From: a virus | Length of the DNA stretch: 28,167 bases | Direction: 5' to 3' (one strand) | Virus record (IMG/VR): IMGVR_UViG_3300030118_002023 | Span: 1-28,167 of that record | Part shown: one piece after another, positions 12,517-21,145 of the stretch | How the letters are laid out: every line of letters starts with the position of its first letter | Numbering within the stretch: position 1 is the stretch's first letter | Notes under the pieces: model-generated | Databases searched by the model: none | Told to the model about the DNA's origin: nothing | Seen by the model: only the letters and a program-made list of their open reading frames with translations | Program-made: the position numbers and the translations under genes

Positions 12517-13427
12517 TTCAAACTTCTCCAATAATCAAGAGTATCATTAATGGTCTCTTCTAGGGAAATAGTAGGTTCCCATCCCAGAAGTTCTTTCGCC
12601 TTATTTATGTTGCCCCAGATAACTGCCTCATCAGTGGGTCTGAATAGTTCTCTGTCCTGATGAATTGATCTATTGCCTACAATCAAACTGATAATCTTTG
12701 CAACACCATGTGTCTCTGTGCCACCAATATTGATAGTGGTGTTTTTGATTTTCTCACACAGAATCAATCCTCTTACAAGGTCTCTCACATCTACAATAGA
12801 TCTGATTGCACTCATATTTCCAACAGGAATAGAATCATCACTAAAAACGACTCTCCTACAAACATCAGACACTAGGTCACCAGTTTTCCTAGGACCAGTG
12901 CAGTTGAATATCCTTGCATTCACATAGTCAATACAACCCATCTCATAGTAGTTCCTGACTAGATGCTCCTGTGCAAGTTTACTTGTTCCATAAGGAGACA
13001 GTGGTTTGGTAGGTGACTCTTCATCTGGTGGTGTAGACCAATCAATGTCACCATATACAGCAGATGAAGATGCATTGATGACCAATGGTCTATGCTTCAG
13101 TACCCTACAAGCTTCTAACAGATTTTGTGTGCCAATGATATTTGTGGTGAGTGTGTGCTTTACAAACTTGAATGAAACATCAGGTCTACTCTGTGCTGCT
13201 AGATGAAAGATTACCTTGGGTTTGAATAACTCAATGTTTTTAAGTACACTTGAAAAAGAAGTGAGGTCAAGGTGAATCTGATCTTCCAGACTATCCAGAT
13301 ACTTATCTCTACTATCAATAGTAGGTTTATGATATGTTGCTAGTACATCTCTGTTGTCCTGCTTCAAGGCATCATAAAGATGTGTGCCCATCATACCAGC
13401 AGCACCAGTGATTAGGTATTGAACCAT
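12513..13427 (-). CDS. NDP-sugar reductase/epimerase, RMD-like SDR
   Basis: This extended short-chain dehydrogenase has 304 residues: GAAGMMG at 8-14 (NAD(P) binding), HLAAQS at 75-80, Ser/Ser-Ala-Val-Tyr near 120, and catalytic Y146-x3-K150 (SPYGTSK). The C-terminal half (VGNMSAIRSIVDVRDLVRG, then RPTDEAVIWGNINKAKELLGW) follows GDP-6-deoxy-D-mannose reductase and its relatives. It would reduce a GDP-4-keto-6-deoxy sugar. No 4,6-dehydratase is visible here, so the host or another phage gene would supply the substrate. It overlaps the nucleotidyltransferase gene by 16 bases. Confidence 0.85.
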   Translation of the reverse strand: MVQYLITGAAGMMGTHLYDALKQDNRDVLATYHKPTIDSRDKYLDSLEDQIHLDLTSFSSVLKNIELFKPKVIFHLAAQSRPDVSFKFVKHTLTTNIIGTQNLLEACRVLKHRPLVINASSSAVYGDIDWSTPPDEESPTKPLSPYGTSKLAQEHLVRNYYEMGCIDYVNARIFNCTGPRKTGDLVSDVCRRVVFSDDSIPVGNMSAIRSIVDVRDLVRGLILCEKIKNTTINIGGTETHGVAKIISLIVGNRSIHQDRELFRPTDEAVIWGNINKAKELLGWEPTISLEETINDTLDYWRSLK

Positions 13428-14059
13428 GATTTGAAAGTCTCCAATCTTTCTGGGGTCCCTATATCAAACTTTTCAGATTTAACGACCTTATAGGATAGGT
13501 CTACACTAGGAAGTATATCATACTCTATGCTGATAGGGAAACTATTGGGCAAAACTAAATCTTTCTTATAGATCTTATAGATGCCCATATTGACTAGCTT
13601 CTTCTGTCCTGCTGCCTCTGGGTTTTTCTCTATGAACTCTGTGACTTTTCCTTTCTTCCCTTCAATATAACCTTCATCACCCATTATCTTTTCTTTACTT
13701 ACAAAGACTGTGGTTGAATCAGCATCTACATTAATATCACCACCAAAGAAAGTATCACCATTCATGACGTAAAAAGATTCTGGTAGGTCAATTTTCCTCA
13801 TCCACCCACCAGTTCCAGAGGGATAACCCTCATTGAAGACATCACAATCAAAGTCTTCAAACCATTCATAGTTCAAGACTGAACACACCAAGGTGATATC
13901 AAACCCTGACAGATTGTCTATCACTCTCTGTAAGAAACTCTTACCATAGATTGACACAAGAGGTTTTGGTGTATCACCTGTGACAGTTTTGAGTCTGGTT
14001 CCTCTACCACCAACAAGAATATAAAGTTTAATCCCCTTTGATAACTCTGTAACTATCAT
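13412..14059 (-). CDS. Sugar-1-phosphate nucleotidyltransferase, HddC-like
   Basis: This 215-residue protein is shorter than RmlA and similar in size to HddC-type guanylyltransferases. Motifs are LYILVGGRGTRL (nucleotide binding), DTPKPLV, and MNGDTFF (metal-binding Asp). Paired with the HddA-like kinase at 14366-15379, it probably makes a GDP- (or other NDP-) sugar from a 1-phosphate. The start is uncertain: the ATG at 14059 lies 32 bases inside the upstream gene, TTG is possible earlier, and the family usually starts just before KLYILVGG. Confidence 0.87.
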   Translation of the reverse strand: MIVTELSKGIKLYILVGGRGTRLKTVTGDTPKPLVSIYGKSFLQRVIDNLSGFDITLVCSVLNYEWFEDFDCDVFNEGYPSGTGGWMRKIDLPESFYVMNGDTFFGGDINVDADSTTVFVSKEKIMGDEGYIEGKKGKVTEFIEKNPEAAGQKKLVNMGIYKIYKKDLVLPNSFPISIEYDILPSVDLSYKVVKSEKFDIGTPERLETFKSWFNT

Positions 14060-14378
14060 CCTCAAAGTGCTCTGTTGAAAATTCAAATAATTCTGTATCT
14101 CTAATTGCCTTCATCTGATGTCGTAGTCCAACAGGAACATGAAAACTATCACCCTGTCTAAGAATCTCTGTCTTTGCTTTGGTAATATCATCTGTTGGTC
14201 CATGAGTGATATAGATCATACCACTCTGAACATAAAACACTTCATCCTTGATCTTATGGTAGTGAAAGGAACACTTCAATCCCTCTCTGAAAAACAAAAG
14301 TTTGCCGCAGTACTCTTTCTTATTGACAATCCATTTTTCATATCCCCATCCCTTGGGATGGAACTCTACTGCCGCCAT
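14028..14378 (-). CDS. Cupin-fold protein, sugar isomerase/epimerase-like
   Basis: This 116-residue single cupin has the first motif FFREGLKCSFHYHKIKDEVF (His-x-His and Glu metal ligands, about 29-48) and the second with PVGLRHQMKA. It resembles the C-terminal cupin of mannose-6-phosphate isomerase/guanylyltransferase enzymes. It lies between the kinase and nucleotidyltransferase genes of the GDP-sugar set and overlaps both (13 and 32 bases). It may isomerise or epimerise a sugar phosphate or NDP-sugar. Substrate unknown. Confidence 0.82.
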   Translation of the reverse strand: MAAVEFHPKGWGYEKWIVNKKEYCGKLLFFREGLKCSFHYHKIKDEVFYVQSGMIYITHGPTDDITKAKTEILRQGDSFHVPVGLRHQMKAIRDTELFEFSTEHFEDDSYRVIKGD

Positions 14379-15379
14379 ACATCAACTCCATGCTTTACGA
14401 ACTTGAATGGGACAATCCTACCTGTCTCTCTTTTTTTAAGTGCTGTAATCAATTTGTGTCTCTTCTCAAATTCAGTAAAGAGGACCATATGTCCTCCACC
14501 ACCAGCACCAGAGATTTTAGCAGCAGTTGCACCATTGAGCATAGCATACTCATAAGTATCTATCAAGGCAGGAGAACCCACTTTGCTATTTGTTTGTAGT
14601 TTGAGGTTCCAGTAATCATTCATCAGGTCAGAGAGTTTCTTTACATCACCCACAAGAAGACTTCTCTTAAATTCTATACAAGCATCCTTGATCTTATGGG
14701 TGATGTCAACAGTCTTAGAATCTTTTTTCAAATTTTGTGATGTCCCTTCAATAATTCTCACATCACTTCTAGGTGAACCAACATAATACAGAACAGTATT
14801 CATCTCTAACATATTCTGCGTCTTGTAGTTCAATCTCAATGGGTTCACAATAGTTCTACCATCCTGCAAGAACTCAATATAATTAAATCCACCAAATGCT
14901 GCTGAATATTGATCCTGCTTACCACCAGGAAGGTCACATATATCTCTTTCAATCCTCAATGCAGCAGCTGCTGTTTGATACTCATCATAAGGAATACCAT
15001 AGTATTCACTAATAGCAGTCACCAATGCCACTACGAGGGCACTAGAACTGCCCAGACCACTGCCAGGGGGTGCCTCAACATAGGTGGTGATCTTTACAGG
15101 AGTCTTCCTTGGGTGATTCTTTAAAAGGTATTGATAGGAATTGATTAGAAGTTGCAAGGGACCAGATACATATTGGTCATCCAAATACTTTTGAGTGTCC
15201 TCTATATCAAGATCAACACTCTTAAAACACCAGTCCTCCCATGCCTCTACTTTACAATAGGCGTATTGGTCAATGGTGCCACTTAACACCACACCACCAT
15301 GATTATTCCAATATGGGCTAATGTCTGTTCCCCCACCAGCAAGACCAAGGCGTAAAGGTGCTTTTGCAAATACAGTCAT
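14366..15379 (-). CDS. GHMP kinase, D-glycero-D-manno-heptose 7-phosphate kinase-like
   Basis: This full-length GHMP kinase (337 residues) has motif 1 APLRLGLAGGGTD (7-19), motif 2 PPGSGLGSSSA (104-114, phosphate-binding loop), DLPGGKQDQYSAAFGG (149-164), and motif 3 SGAGGGGHM near 292-300. This pattern fits HddA, which makes heptose-1,7-bisphosphate on the way to GDP-D-glycero-D-manno-heptose, but fucokinase-like relatives share it. The HddC-like partner is one gene away. GmhA and GmhB, needed before and after it, are not seen in the window. Confidence 0.88.
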   Translation of the reverse strand: MTVFAKAPLRLGLAGGGTDISPYWNNHGGVVLSGTIDQYAYCKVEAWEDWCFKSVDLDIEDTQKYLDDQYVSGPLQLLINSYQYLLKNHPRKTPVKITTYVEAPPGSGLGSSSALVVALVTAISEYYGIPYDEYQTAAAALRIERDICDLPGGKQDQYSAAFGGFNYIEFLQDGRTIVNPLRLNYKTQNMLEMNTVLYYVGSPRSDVRIIEGTSQNLKKDSKTVDITHKIKDACIEFKRSLLVGDVKKLSDLMNDYWNLKLQTNSKVGSPALIDTYEYAMLNGATAAKISGAGGGGHMVLFTEFEKRHKLITALKKRETGRIVPFKFVKHGVDVWRQ

Positions 15380-15383
15380 ATCA

Positions 15384-16223
15384 CTATTTAATGTAACAAA
15401 CCTTCTCCAACTCTCTGATTGTTTTTGGTGTCAGACCATTAGTAATATCACTGGTGTAAAATTCTTTGATATCATTATGGAACAAGAATACCTTCTGAAA
15501 CTTATCATCATCAGGGTTCTTACCATAGAAATTGCCCTTTGTATATTTTAGAGGCATCTGATTATGATTAGAACTATGGTTCATTGAACCATGAGCAAAC
15601 TTGTAATCACCTTCCTTGAATAGTGATAAACCCAACAAGAGTTCATCAGTTATACCAGCAGGACATTGACCATCAGCAAAGATAGCATCAAACATTTCAG
15701 AGAATGTCTTAAAGATTTTATCATGGACTCCCCTCTTAAACAAGAAGACACCTGAAGCAATGTATCTTTGATAGGCATTTCCTGCATTAAGGTATGGGTG
15801 AATTGATTTAGCAGAGACTCTCACTTTGGTGAAGTAATCTTTGATATCATTCAACCACCAGTGTGGACAGATTAGAAACTTATCTTCTGAATACTTAATC
15901 AAATCATCCACTCTGTCATTGACAATAACTGTATCAGAGTCCAGATAGAAGCAATAGTCTGTTTCAAGATACTCATAAAGATGATATCTCATCTGCCAAA
16001 TGTGTGGTTTATACCAGTCTCCACCTTTACCTTCTTGAACAGGATAATGAATAATTCTTACATTGTCCTGACCCTCAGGAGCACCTAGTCTACCATCAGC
16101 ATCAAGGATGAGAATCTCATGGTCCTGCTCAATTCTTTCCAGAGAGCGCAGAGACCTCAATAGATTCTCATAGTGACTATCATCACCACCAATAATATAA
16201 CCAAATGTAATCTTTGACATCAT
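15384..16223 (-). CDS. GT-A fold glycosyltransferase
   Basis: This 279-residue protein begins KITFGYIIGGDDSHYENLLR and has a hallmark DSD at 95-97 (YCFYLDSDTVIV) for divalent metal and NDP-sugar binding. LNAGNAYQRYIASGVFLFKR and the later acidic GITDELLL resemble the acceptor and catalytic parts of GT8/GT2-like transferases. Met2 is an alternative start. It overlaps the upstream methyltransferase by ATGA and lies four bases before the GHMP kinase. Family, donor and linkage are not assigned. Confidence 0.8.
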   Translation of the reverse strand: MMSKITFGYIIGGDDSHYENLLRSLRSLERIEQDHEILILDADGRLGAPEGQDNVRIIHYPVQEGKGGDWYKPHIWQMRYHLYEYLETDYCFYLDSDTVIVNDRVDDLIKYSEDKFLICPHWWLNDIKDYFTKVRVSAKSIHPYLNAGNAYQRYIASGVFLFKRGVHDKIFKTFSEMFDAIFADGQCPAGITDELLLGLSLFKEGDYKFAHGSMNHSSNHNQMPLKYTKGNFYGKNPDDDKFQKVFLFHNDIKEFYTSDITNGLTPKTIRELEKVCYIK

Positions 16224-16840
16224 TCAGGTTTGATATAGGACCAACTCTTATAAGAGGCTTCATTTGTCATCCAGATGTCCTGAACAACATCTGCAAAGTA
16301 TTCTTCCAGGGCACCCTCCACATCAAAGAAATCATATGCTTCATTGGTGGGTTCACAGAAACAATCATGTCCTGAAATGATACCACCTTTTTTGAGTTTA
16401 GGATACCAAGCAGTAATATCATCTAGCACTGCTTCCTTGGTGTGGTCTGCATCAATGTAGATCCAGTCAAAGTATTCATCCTCAAACTCTTTTGCTCTCT
16501 CCACAGATGCACCCTGACACAATGTGACTTTGGGATTATTGCCATACCTCTCAATCACACGCTTGTGTCCTCTCTCTACCTGCCCATCACGGTTACGGAA
16601 GTAATCATCATTACCCTCTGTGGACCACAGATCAACACAATAGAATTCAGATGTCACAGGTTCCAGTTGAGGATAATAGATATCAAGATACCCACCATAC
16701 TCCACACCAATTTCTACAACTTTAAGGTCAGTCCTACCATCAACAGCAAGACTATCCTTAATCACAGTAGGGAGGTGTTCACGTGGAAACTCAAAGTGCT
16801 TATAGCGAGGATCAATCTTAAATCCATATGGGTTGTTCAT
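16220..16840 (-). CDS. Class I SAM-dependent methyltransferase (glycan-type)
   Basis: This 206-residue protein has motif I VVEIGVEYGGY (41-51), a YCVD strand (67-70) with acidic residue for SAM ribose, and IDADHTKEAVLDDI (129-142) of the Methyltransf_24 type, followed by PKLKKGGIISGHD. A strong AGGAG precedes the ATG by six bases. These enzymes O-methylate sugars or lipid-linked glycans. It overlaps the GT-A gene by ATGA. The acceptor is unknown. Confidence 0.85.
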   Translation of the reverse strand: MNNPYGFKIDPRYKHFEFPREHLPTVIKDSLAVDGRTDLKVVEIGVEYGGYLDIYYPQLEPVTSEFYCVDLWSTEGNDDYFRNRDGQVERGHKRVIERYGNNPKVTLCQGASVERAKEFEDEYFDWIYIDADHTKEAVLDDITAWYPKLKKGGIISGHDCFCEPTNEAYDFFDVEGALEEYFADVVQDIWMTNEASYKSWSYIKPE

Positions 16841-16848
16841 TTTTTCTC

Positions 16849-17763
16849 CTAGATCAATTTCAGTAAACCTTGTACCCTGTTCACAAATGTGTGTTCTTTA
16901 CGAATAATATTCATCTGGTGTTTAATTCTATCAATATTATCCATATTTTTCAATCCCTCTTGAAATAGTTCTGGGATGCTCTCTGAATAGAGAACAGAGT
17001 CATCAATGAATTCCTGACTAGTTCTTGAATTAGTCATACCAAGTTGACCAAAACTGATTGCCTTCATCAACCTGCATCCAATGTAACCCCATTTCTTATG
17101 AGTCCTGTTCCTGAAATCAGGACACATAAAGGATTGTTGTGTGAGTCTCATATTCTCCTCTTCTGAAAGAGGATTAGCCCATGGGTCATTCACAGACGTC
17201 TTGATATTCATCTTAATACAGCAGTCTGCAAACTCCTGAATGTATTCAGCGTTAGCAAACCTACCATGTGTAGATATACTTCCTAAGAAGTAATAGGTAT
17301 CAGACCTTTTAATCTTTGCCCATTCAAGATCAATCTCATCTGGTAAGAGATTGGTAGCCCATGCCATGTAGATGATCTCATAGTCTCCAGAGTCTCTCTC
17401 ATGGAGTACACCCTTATCTAGCACATCACACTTAGACCTATCCAGAACATAGCTGTAATTATCTGAATCCATTTTGTCCATCAGATATCTGACGTCAACA
17501 AGTTTCTTGACATTGCCAACATACTTTTCTGGATTCACACAGACATGAACAAAATATGTGCTGGTCTTCCTCAAAGGAATCTTTCTATCTGCAAACCCCT
17601 CTGTAAAGAAGAGGCAGTCTTCATAGTCAAAGTCCTCTGGATAATCACCATCATGAAACCAGTATGTCTCATACCCTAGACTCTCAAATGCTTTGAAGAC
17701 AGCAGCATGTGTATATGAATGGGTATGCGTGTGTAATGGATACCCCCAGATAATAACTTTCAT
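16849..17763 (-). CDS. Putative GT-B fold glycosyltransferase
   Basis: This 304-residue protein begins MKVIIWGYPLHTHTHSYTHA, a Rossmann-like start with a His-rich loop. In the C-terminal half it has YFLGSISTHGRF and WGYIGCRLMKAISFGQLGMT followed by DDSVLYSES, the usual order of a GT-B C-terminal donor domain (CgeB / group 1-like). No clear E-x7-E is present, so activity is inferred from fold-like pattern and context. Intergenic gaps to both neighbours are eight bases. Confidence 0.7.
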   Translation of the reverse strand: MKVIIWGYPLHTHTHSYTHAAVFKAFESLGYETYWFHDGDYPEDFDYEDCLFFTEGFADRKIPLRKTSTYFVHVCVNPEKYVGNVKKLVDVRYLMDKMDSDNYSYVLDRSKCDVLDKGVLHERDSGDYEIIYMAWATNLLPDEIDLEWAKIKRSDTYYFLGSISTHGRFANAEYIQEFADCCIKMNIKTSVNDPWANPLSEEENMRLTQQSFMCPDFRNRTHKKWGYIGCRLMKAISFGQLGMTNSRTSQEFIDDSVLYSESIPELFQEGLKNMDNIDRIKHQMNIIRKEHTFVNRVQGLLKLI

Positions 17764-17771
17764 AATAACTC

Positions 17772-18545
17772 CTAGATCAGATCAACCTGAAGGTCTCCTG
17801 TTTTCTGTTTGATAATCTTCTTCTGCTCATTGATATCTATACCACTTCTCTTCATCATATAAACACCCAGGTCCAAGATCTCACCAGCAATATCCTCTTC
17901 ACTAATTGATTGTAGCATAAGTTCGTGCATATGTCTCAATCCATTTTTGTAGAAGGGTAAGATCTTCTCATAAGTTTTGTTTATCAACCCCATATATTGT
18001 GGTGGACCAAACCAGAACCAGTCCTGGTAGTGTCTATCACCACCACATTGCAATGCACCATCCATCATATAAACCTTATCAGGTGTGAATTCAGAGAACT
18101 TAATAGGTCTCTCAAATGTCAGGTCAGTCCTTGCTCTTACTATAAAATCATAGTCATCCAGGTTAGGATTAGACATAGACCAGAAGATAGAATACCACTG
18201 ACTTCTCTGCCTAGTAACAATACTACGAATTACATCTGCATCCATAGATGAATCAAACAGACTATTAGTAGGAAAGTCATTATAACCAAAGAACTCCTTT
18301 GGTTTATGTGCTTCTACATAGGTCCACTTGGGATTATACAATTCACTGAACTTGTCTAGTGGACTGTAATCATCTGGATACTTGTCCTTACTCTCCCATA
18401 CAAATGACTTTCCCTTGTATGAATCATCCCACCACAGATGAGCATAAACATCCACATCATTATGATCTAGAATGTTCTTCTTGAACTGTTCATATGACTT
18501 CTCAATATATCTGGGTTGACCAGAGAAACAAAGTGCTACTTTCAT
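17772..18545 (-). CDS. Capsule/LPS-type putative glycosyltransferase, copy 1
   Basis: This 257-residue protein begins MKVALCFSGQPRYIEKSYEQ, then DVDVYAHLWWD, and in the middle YDFIVRARTDLTFERP, where RTD takes the place of a DxD metal motif. This pattern is widespread in capsule and LPS clusters and is thought to be a GT-A-like transferase. It is a tandem paralog of the next gene, which shares ALCFSGQPR, DVDVxAHLWxD and RTD. Start and preceding stop overlap by one base (TGATG). Confidence 0.75.
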   Translation of the reverse strand: MKVALCFSGQPRYIEKSYEQFKKNILDHNDVDVYAHLWWDDSYKGKSFVWESKDKYPDDYSPLDKFSELYNPKWTYVEAHKPKEFFGYNDFPTNSLFDSSMDADVIRSIVTRQRSQWYSIFWSMSNPNLDDYDFIVRARTDLTFERPIKFSEFTPDKVYMMDGALQCGGDRHYQDWFWFGPPQYMGLINKTYEKILPFYKNGLRHMHELMLQSISEEDIAGEILDLGVYMMKRSGIDINEQKKIIKQKTGDLQVDLI

Positions 18546-19306
18546 CAGAATCTAGGAAGTGTAATATGGATAGGCAATGCTAAACATTTGATATCAAAGA
18601 AGTCAATCATCTTTCTATGGATGAGCTCACAGCACCAGGCACCATCTGTCTGTTCCATACATTGATCAATGCAATAATCAATTACTGGATAGGCAGACAT
18701 AAAGGCATCCATTACCTTTGAACCACCAAAGTTAAACCAATCATTAATCATACCATCTGGTTGGTTCTGATTACCAGAGAAGAAAACCATATCTTTTGGG
18801 AACCCTTCATAACTAATCTTACTTCCAACAACAGAGTCTGTTCTAATCTTCAAGACATAATCATACTTGAAGTCATTGGCATGTTCATGCTCTTTTTTGA
18901 GAGTACAAACCTGCATCAGAGAGTAATAGTAGGAGATGATATTGTTAACATCTCTCACTGCAAAGTTAGGTTCATCAGGGTTATCAATTGCACCCCATTT
19001 ATATCTTTTAAGTGATGCCTGATAGTTGTCAGATAGGTTTGAGTCTAGAAACTTCCTACTCTTCTCTACCTTGATACCCTTTGGTTTATAGATCTCTTTG
19101 AACTTATCAATGGCATCAGGAGCAATGCGTTGATCTTTCCACTTACCTGCTCCACCATACTTATATGGTTTGCTTTGAAGGTCTTCATCAAACCAGAGAT
19201 GAGCAAAGACATCTACATCATAATCAGCAATGACGTTCTGAATGATATGGGGTGCAACCTGTTCAATGAACCTAGGTTGCCCAGAGAAACACAATGCTAT
19301 CTTCAT
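18545..19306 (-). CDS. Capsule/LPS-type putative glycosyltransferase, copy 2
   Basis: This 253-residue protein begins MKIALCFSGQPRFIEQVAPH and has DVDVFAHLWFDE and YDYVLKIRTDSVVGSK, matching copy 1. WFNFGGSKVMDAF aligns with WFWFGPPQYMGLI downstream, so the two share full-length architecture. It ends with IHITLPRF. It overlaps the upstream fusion gene by ATGA. Donor and acceptor unknown; duplication suggests two related transfer steps. Confidence 0.75.
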   Translation of the reverse strand: MKIALCFSGQPRFIEQVAPHIIQNVIADYDVDVFAHLWFDEDLQSKPYKYGGAGKWKDQRIAPDAIDKFKEIYKPKGIKVEKSRKFLDSNLSDNYQASLKRYKWGAIDNPDEPNFAVRDVNNIISYYYSLMQVCTLKKEHEHANDFKYDYVLKIRTDSVVGSKISYEGFPKDMVFFSGNQNQPDGMINDWFNFGGSKVMDAFMSAYPVIDYCIDQCMEQTDGAWCCELIHRKMIDFFDIKCLALPIHITLPRF

Positions 19307-20355
19307 AGATAATCACTTAGGTTATCATTATTTCTGGGGATATTTATGGCATCACAAGAGGGATAGGTATTGCTCTTTGCAAAGTCATTAACCACAACTC
19401 TCTTGCAATGTGGCAGTCCCATCACCAGTTGATCATAAGGCATATTATGCTTCTTCATCTCATTGACTGTGACTTCACGTAGGAACTCTGGACGACTTGT
19501 AGTCAAGATGATATAAAGTTTGCCCTCTTCATATTGCTCTCTTAAATACTGTATGTTGAGTGTTAGTGGTTCACCTGAACCCACATATGGTGGGAACTGA
19601 ATAGATGAGTTAGTGACCAGTGTTCCATCAATATCAACAAACAAAGTCTTATATTGCTGCTTGTATTTGTTCCAGACTTCTAGTGTCCCCCAGTCTTTGT
19701 AGTTCTGAACTCTCTGCCCTTTGAACTTGGAACCAGTCAACATCATATCATAGATGACATTACTGATGTAACACTCACCCTCCATATCTGCAAGTTTCTC
19801 ATAGGACTTACAGAACTCTTGGGCATCTTCAAAACCATATCCACCACAAGAGAATGTAGAACTGATAACATCCTTCTCTGCAATATTGGTGATGATATCA
19901 TTCACATCCAATTCAATATAACTCTTGTTCCTGGCATTGATATCATCCTGAGCATTCAGATCAAAGTATGCAACCTGATTTCCTTCCTGAATATCACACT
20001 CATAATAATTGTCAGAGTCTTTCACAAAGACAAATCCTTTTACCTCATCACCAGATAGGACTTGATAGACAGTCTCAGACTGTGATGATGTGGGTTCTCG
20101 TAGGTAAGCAAACTTTGACTTGTCTAGGATACCAAGTTCTTTCAACTCCCTAGCCATGCCCTTGGTGAACTGATACTGGTCTTCATGTTCTTGGAGAACT
20201 ACAAAGTAAATGATATCAAAGAAGTCTAGGTTAAGACCTGATAGGGACTCAACCACCATAAATCTATTCTTCTTAGGGTGAGTCAACATCCACTTGGGTC
20301 TCATGTTGGGGAAGCGTGATGACTTCCCTGCCATGGGAACTACTAAGGTCTTCAT
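19303..20355 (-). CDS. Nucleotidyltransferase fused to a HAD-family phosphatase
   Basis: This two-domain protein has 350 residues. Residues about 1-230 form a GT-A-like nucleotidyltransferase: PMAGKSSRFPNMRPKWML (signature with Gly10/Lys11 loop and Lys21), VKDSDNYYE, DWGTLEVW. Residues about 235-340 form a HAD domain with LFVDIDGTLV (nucleophile D241, acid D243) and ILTTSRPE. This could make an activated NDP-linked compound and hydrolyse a phosphorylated precursor or by-product. The upstream gene is an APH-like kinase overlapping by 83 bases, suggesting a kinase-transferase pathway. Substrate unknown. Confidence 0.85.
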   Translation of the reverse strand: MKTLVVPMAGKSSRFPNMRPKWMLTHPKKNRFMVVESLSGLNLDFFDIIYFVVLQEHEDQYQFTKGMARELKELGILDKSKFAYLREPTSSQSETVYQVLSGDEVKGFVFVKDSDNYYECDIQEGNQVAYFDLNAQDDINARNKSYIELDVNDIITNIAEKDVISSTFSCGGYGFEDAQEFCKSYEKLADMEGECYISNVIYDMMLTGSKFKGQRVQNYKDWGTLEVWNKYKQQYKTLFVDIDGTLVTNSSIQFPPYVGSGEPLTLNIQYLREQYEEGKLYIILTTSRPEFLREVTVNEMKKHNMPYDQLVMGLPHCKRVVVNDFAKSNTYPSCDAINIPRNNDNLSDYL

Positions 20356-21145
20356 ATAGTTCAGTCTTCTCTACTAGGGTTTTCAGTATAATCCTTTGTG
20401 CTGGATCAGTCAAGTATGGTTCAATGCGCAATAGGTTCATAGCATCCAGCACTTTGAATGCTTTTGTATTTAACTGGTCAGAATATCTCTCTTCTAACCT
20501 GTTCCAGATGTAGTGGTAGATCTGGTAGATTTTTAAATTGTTTATACTTTGAATTTTTAGATTCCAGAAGTAGAATAAATCTTGCTTTAACTTAGCAAAA
20601 TCTATCAAATAACTATCAATAAATGAATCCAGGAAGTCAATAAAGTATAGTCTATTGGAGTGAAAGATGATATTAGCAAAGGTCAAGTCACCATGACAGA
20701 AACTGTATGGGACATGCATATCTACAATCTGTTCTCTGATATGTGACAGCAGAGCACTGTCCTTCATACTATCCAACTTCTTCTCAAAGATAGACCTAGA
20801 CACTTCTGTATGATACATTCTTGAATTCTTAATCAAGAAGTCAAAGTATCCATAGAGTGAGTCAACTACTAGGTCAACTTGTTTTGTATTGGCATGAGAA
20901 AAGTATTCATCAAAAGAGAACCCTGTGACATACTCCATATCAAAGGAGAATAGAGTTCCCTGATAGATTCTATGGACCCTTGGTGTCTCAATGTTCTGTA
21001 AGATGAAGTGTGAAAAGAGAGATTGCTTCTTGATTTGAGAAAGCAGTCTCTGATTATAATCAACATCAGAAGAATACTTTCTCAATACATCATCTTTGAG
21101 TAGTTCTATATGACATCCAGATAGACCACTCTTCAAGTTTGTCAT
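20273..21145 (-). CDS. Aminoglycoside-phosphotransferase/choline-kinase-like kinase
   Basis: This 290-residue protein has the APH fold signature: SFCHGDLTFANIIF (148-161) with catalytic D153 and N158, and YFIDFLDSF with D170 for metal. The N-terminal lobe is short (Lys22-Lys23 region). Family members phosphorylate small alcohols such as choline, ethanolamine, homoserine or sugar alcohols. Coupled to a nucleotidyltransferase-HAD fusion, it recalls LicA/LicC-type activation of a small alcohol before transfer onto a glycan. The last 83 bases overlap the next gene in another frame, a long overlap for this operon. Confidence 0.8.
   Translation of the reverse strand: MTNLKSGLSGCHIELLKDDVLRKYSSDVDYNQRLLSQIKKQSLFSHFILQNIETPRVHRIYQGTLFSFDMEYVTGFSFDEYFSHANTKQVDLVVDSLYGYFDFLIKNSRMYHTEVSRSIFEKKLDSMKDSALLSHIREQIVDMHVPYSFCHGDLTFANIIFHSNRLYFIDFLDSFIDSYLIDFAKLKQDLFYFWNLKIQSINNLKIYQIYHYIWNRLEERYSDQLNTKAFKVLDAMNLLRIEPYLTDPAQRIILKTLVEKTELYEDLSSSHGREVITLPQHETQVDVDSP

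Noticed and set aside
12602-12609. CATAAATA on the minus strand inside the RMD-like gene
   Set aside because: A one-mismatch late box near the 3' end of a coding region without supporting spacing or other promoter elements.
19341-19348. CATAAATA on the minus strand, a late-box variant
   Set aside because: It lies within the coding end of the nucleotidyltransferase-HAD gene about 35 bases before the next ATG, and a one-mismatch match is easily chance in a 15-kb coding block.
19303-19650. HAD domain as the missing GmhB phosphatase
   Set aside because: Tempting because HddA/HddC are nearby, but the domain is fused to a different nucleotidyltransferase and lacks any visible GmhB-specific features.
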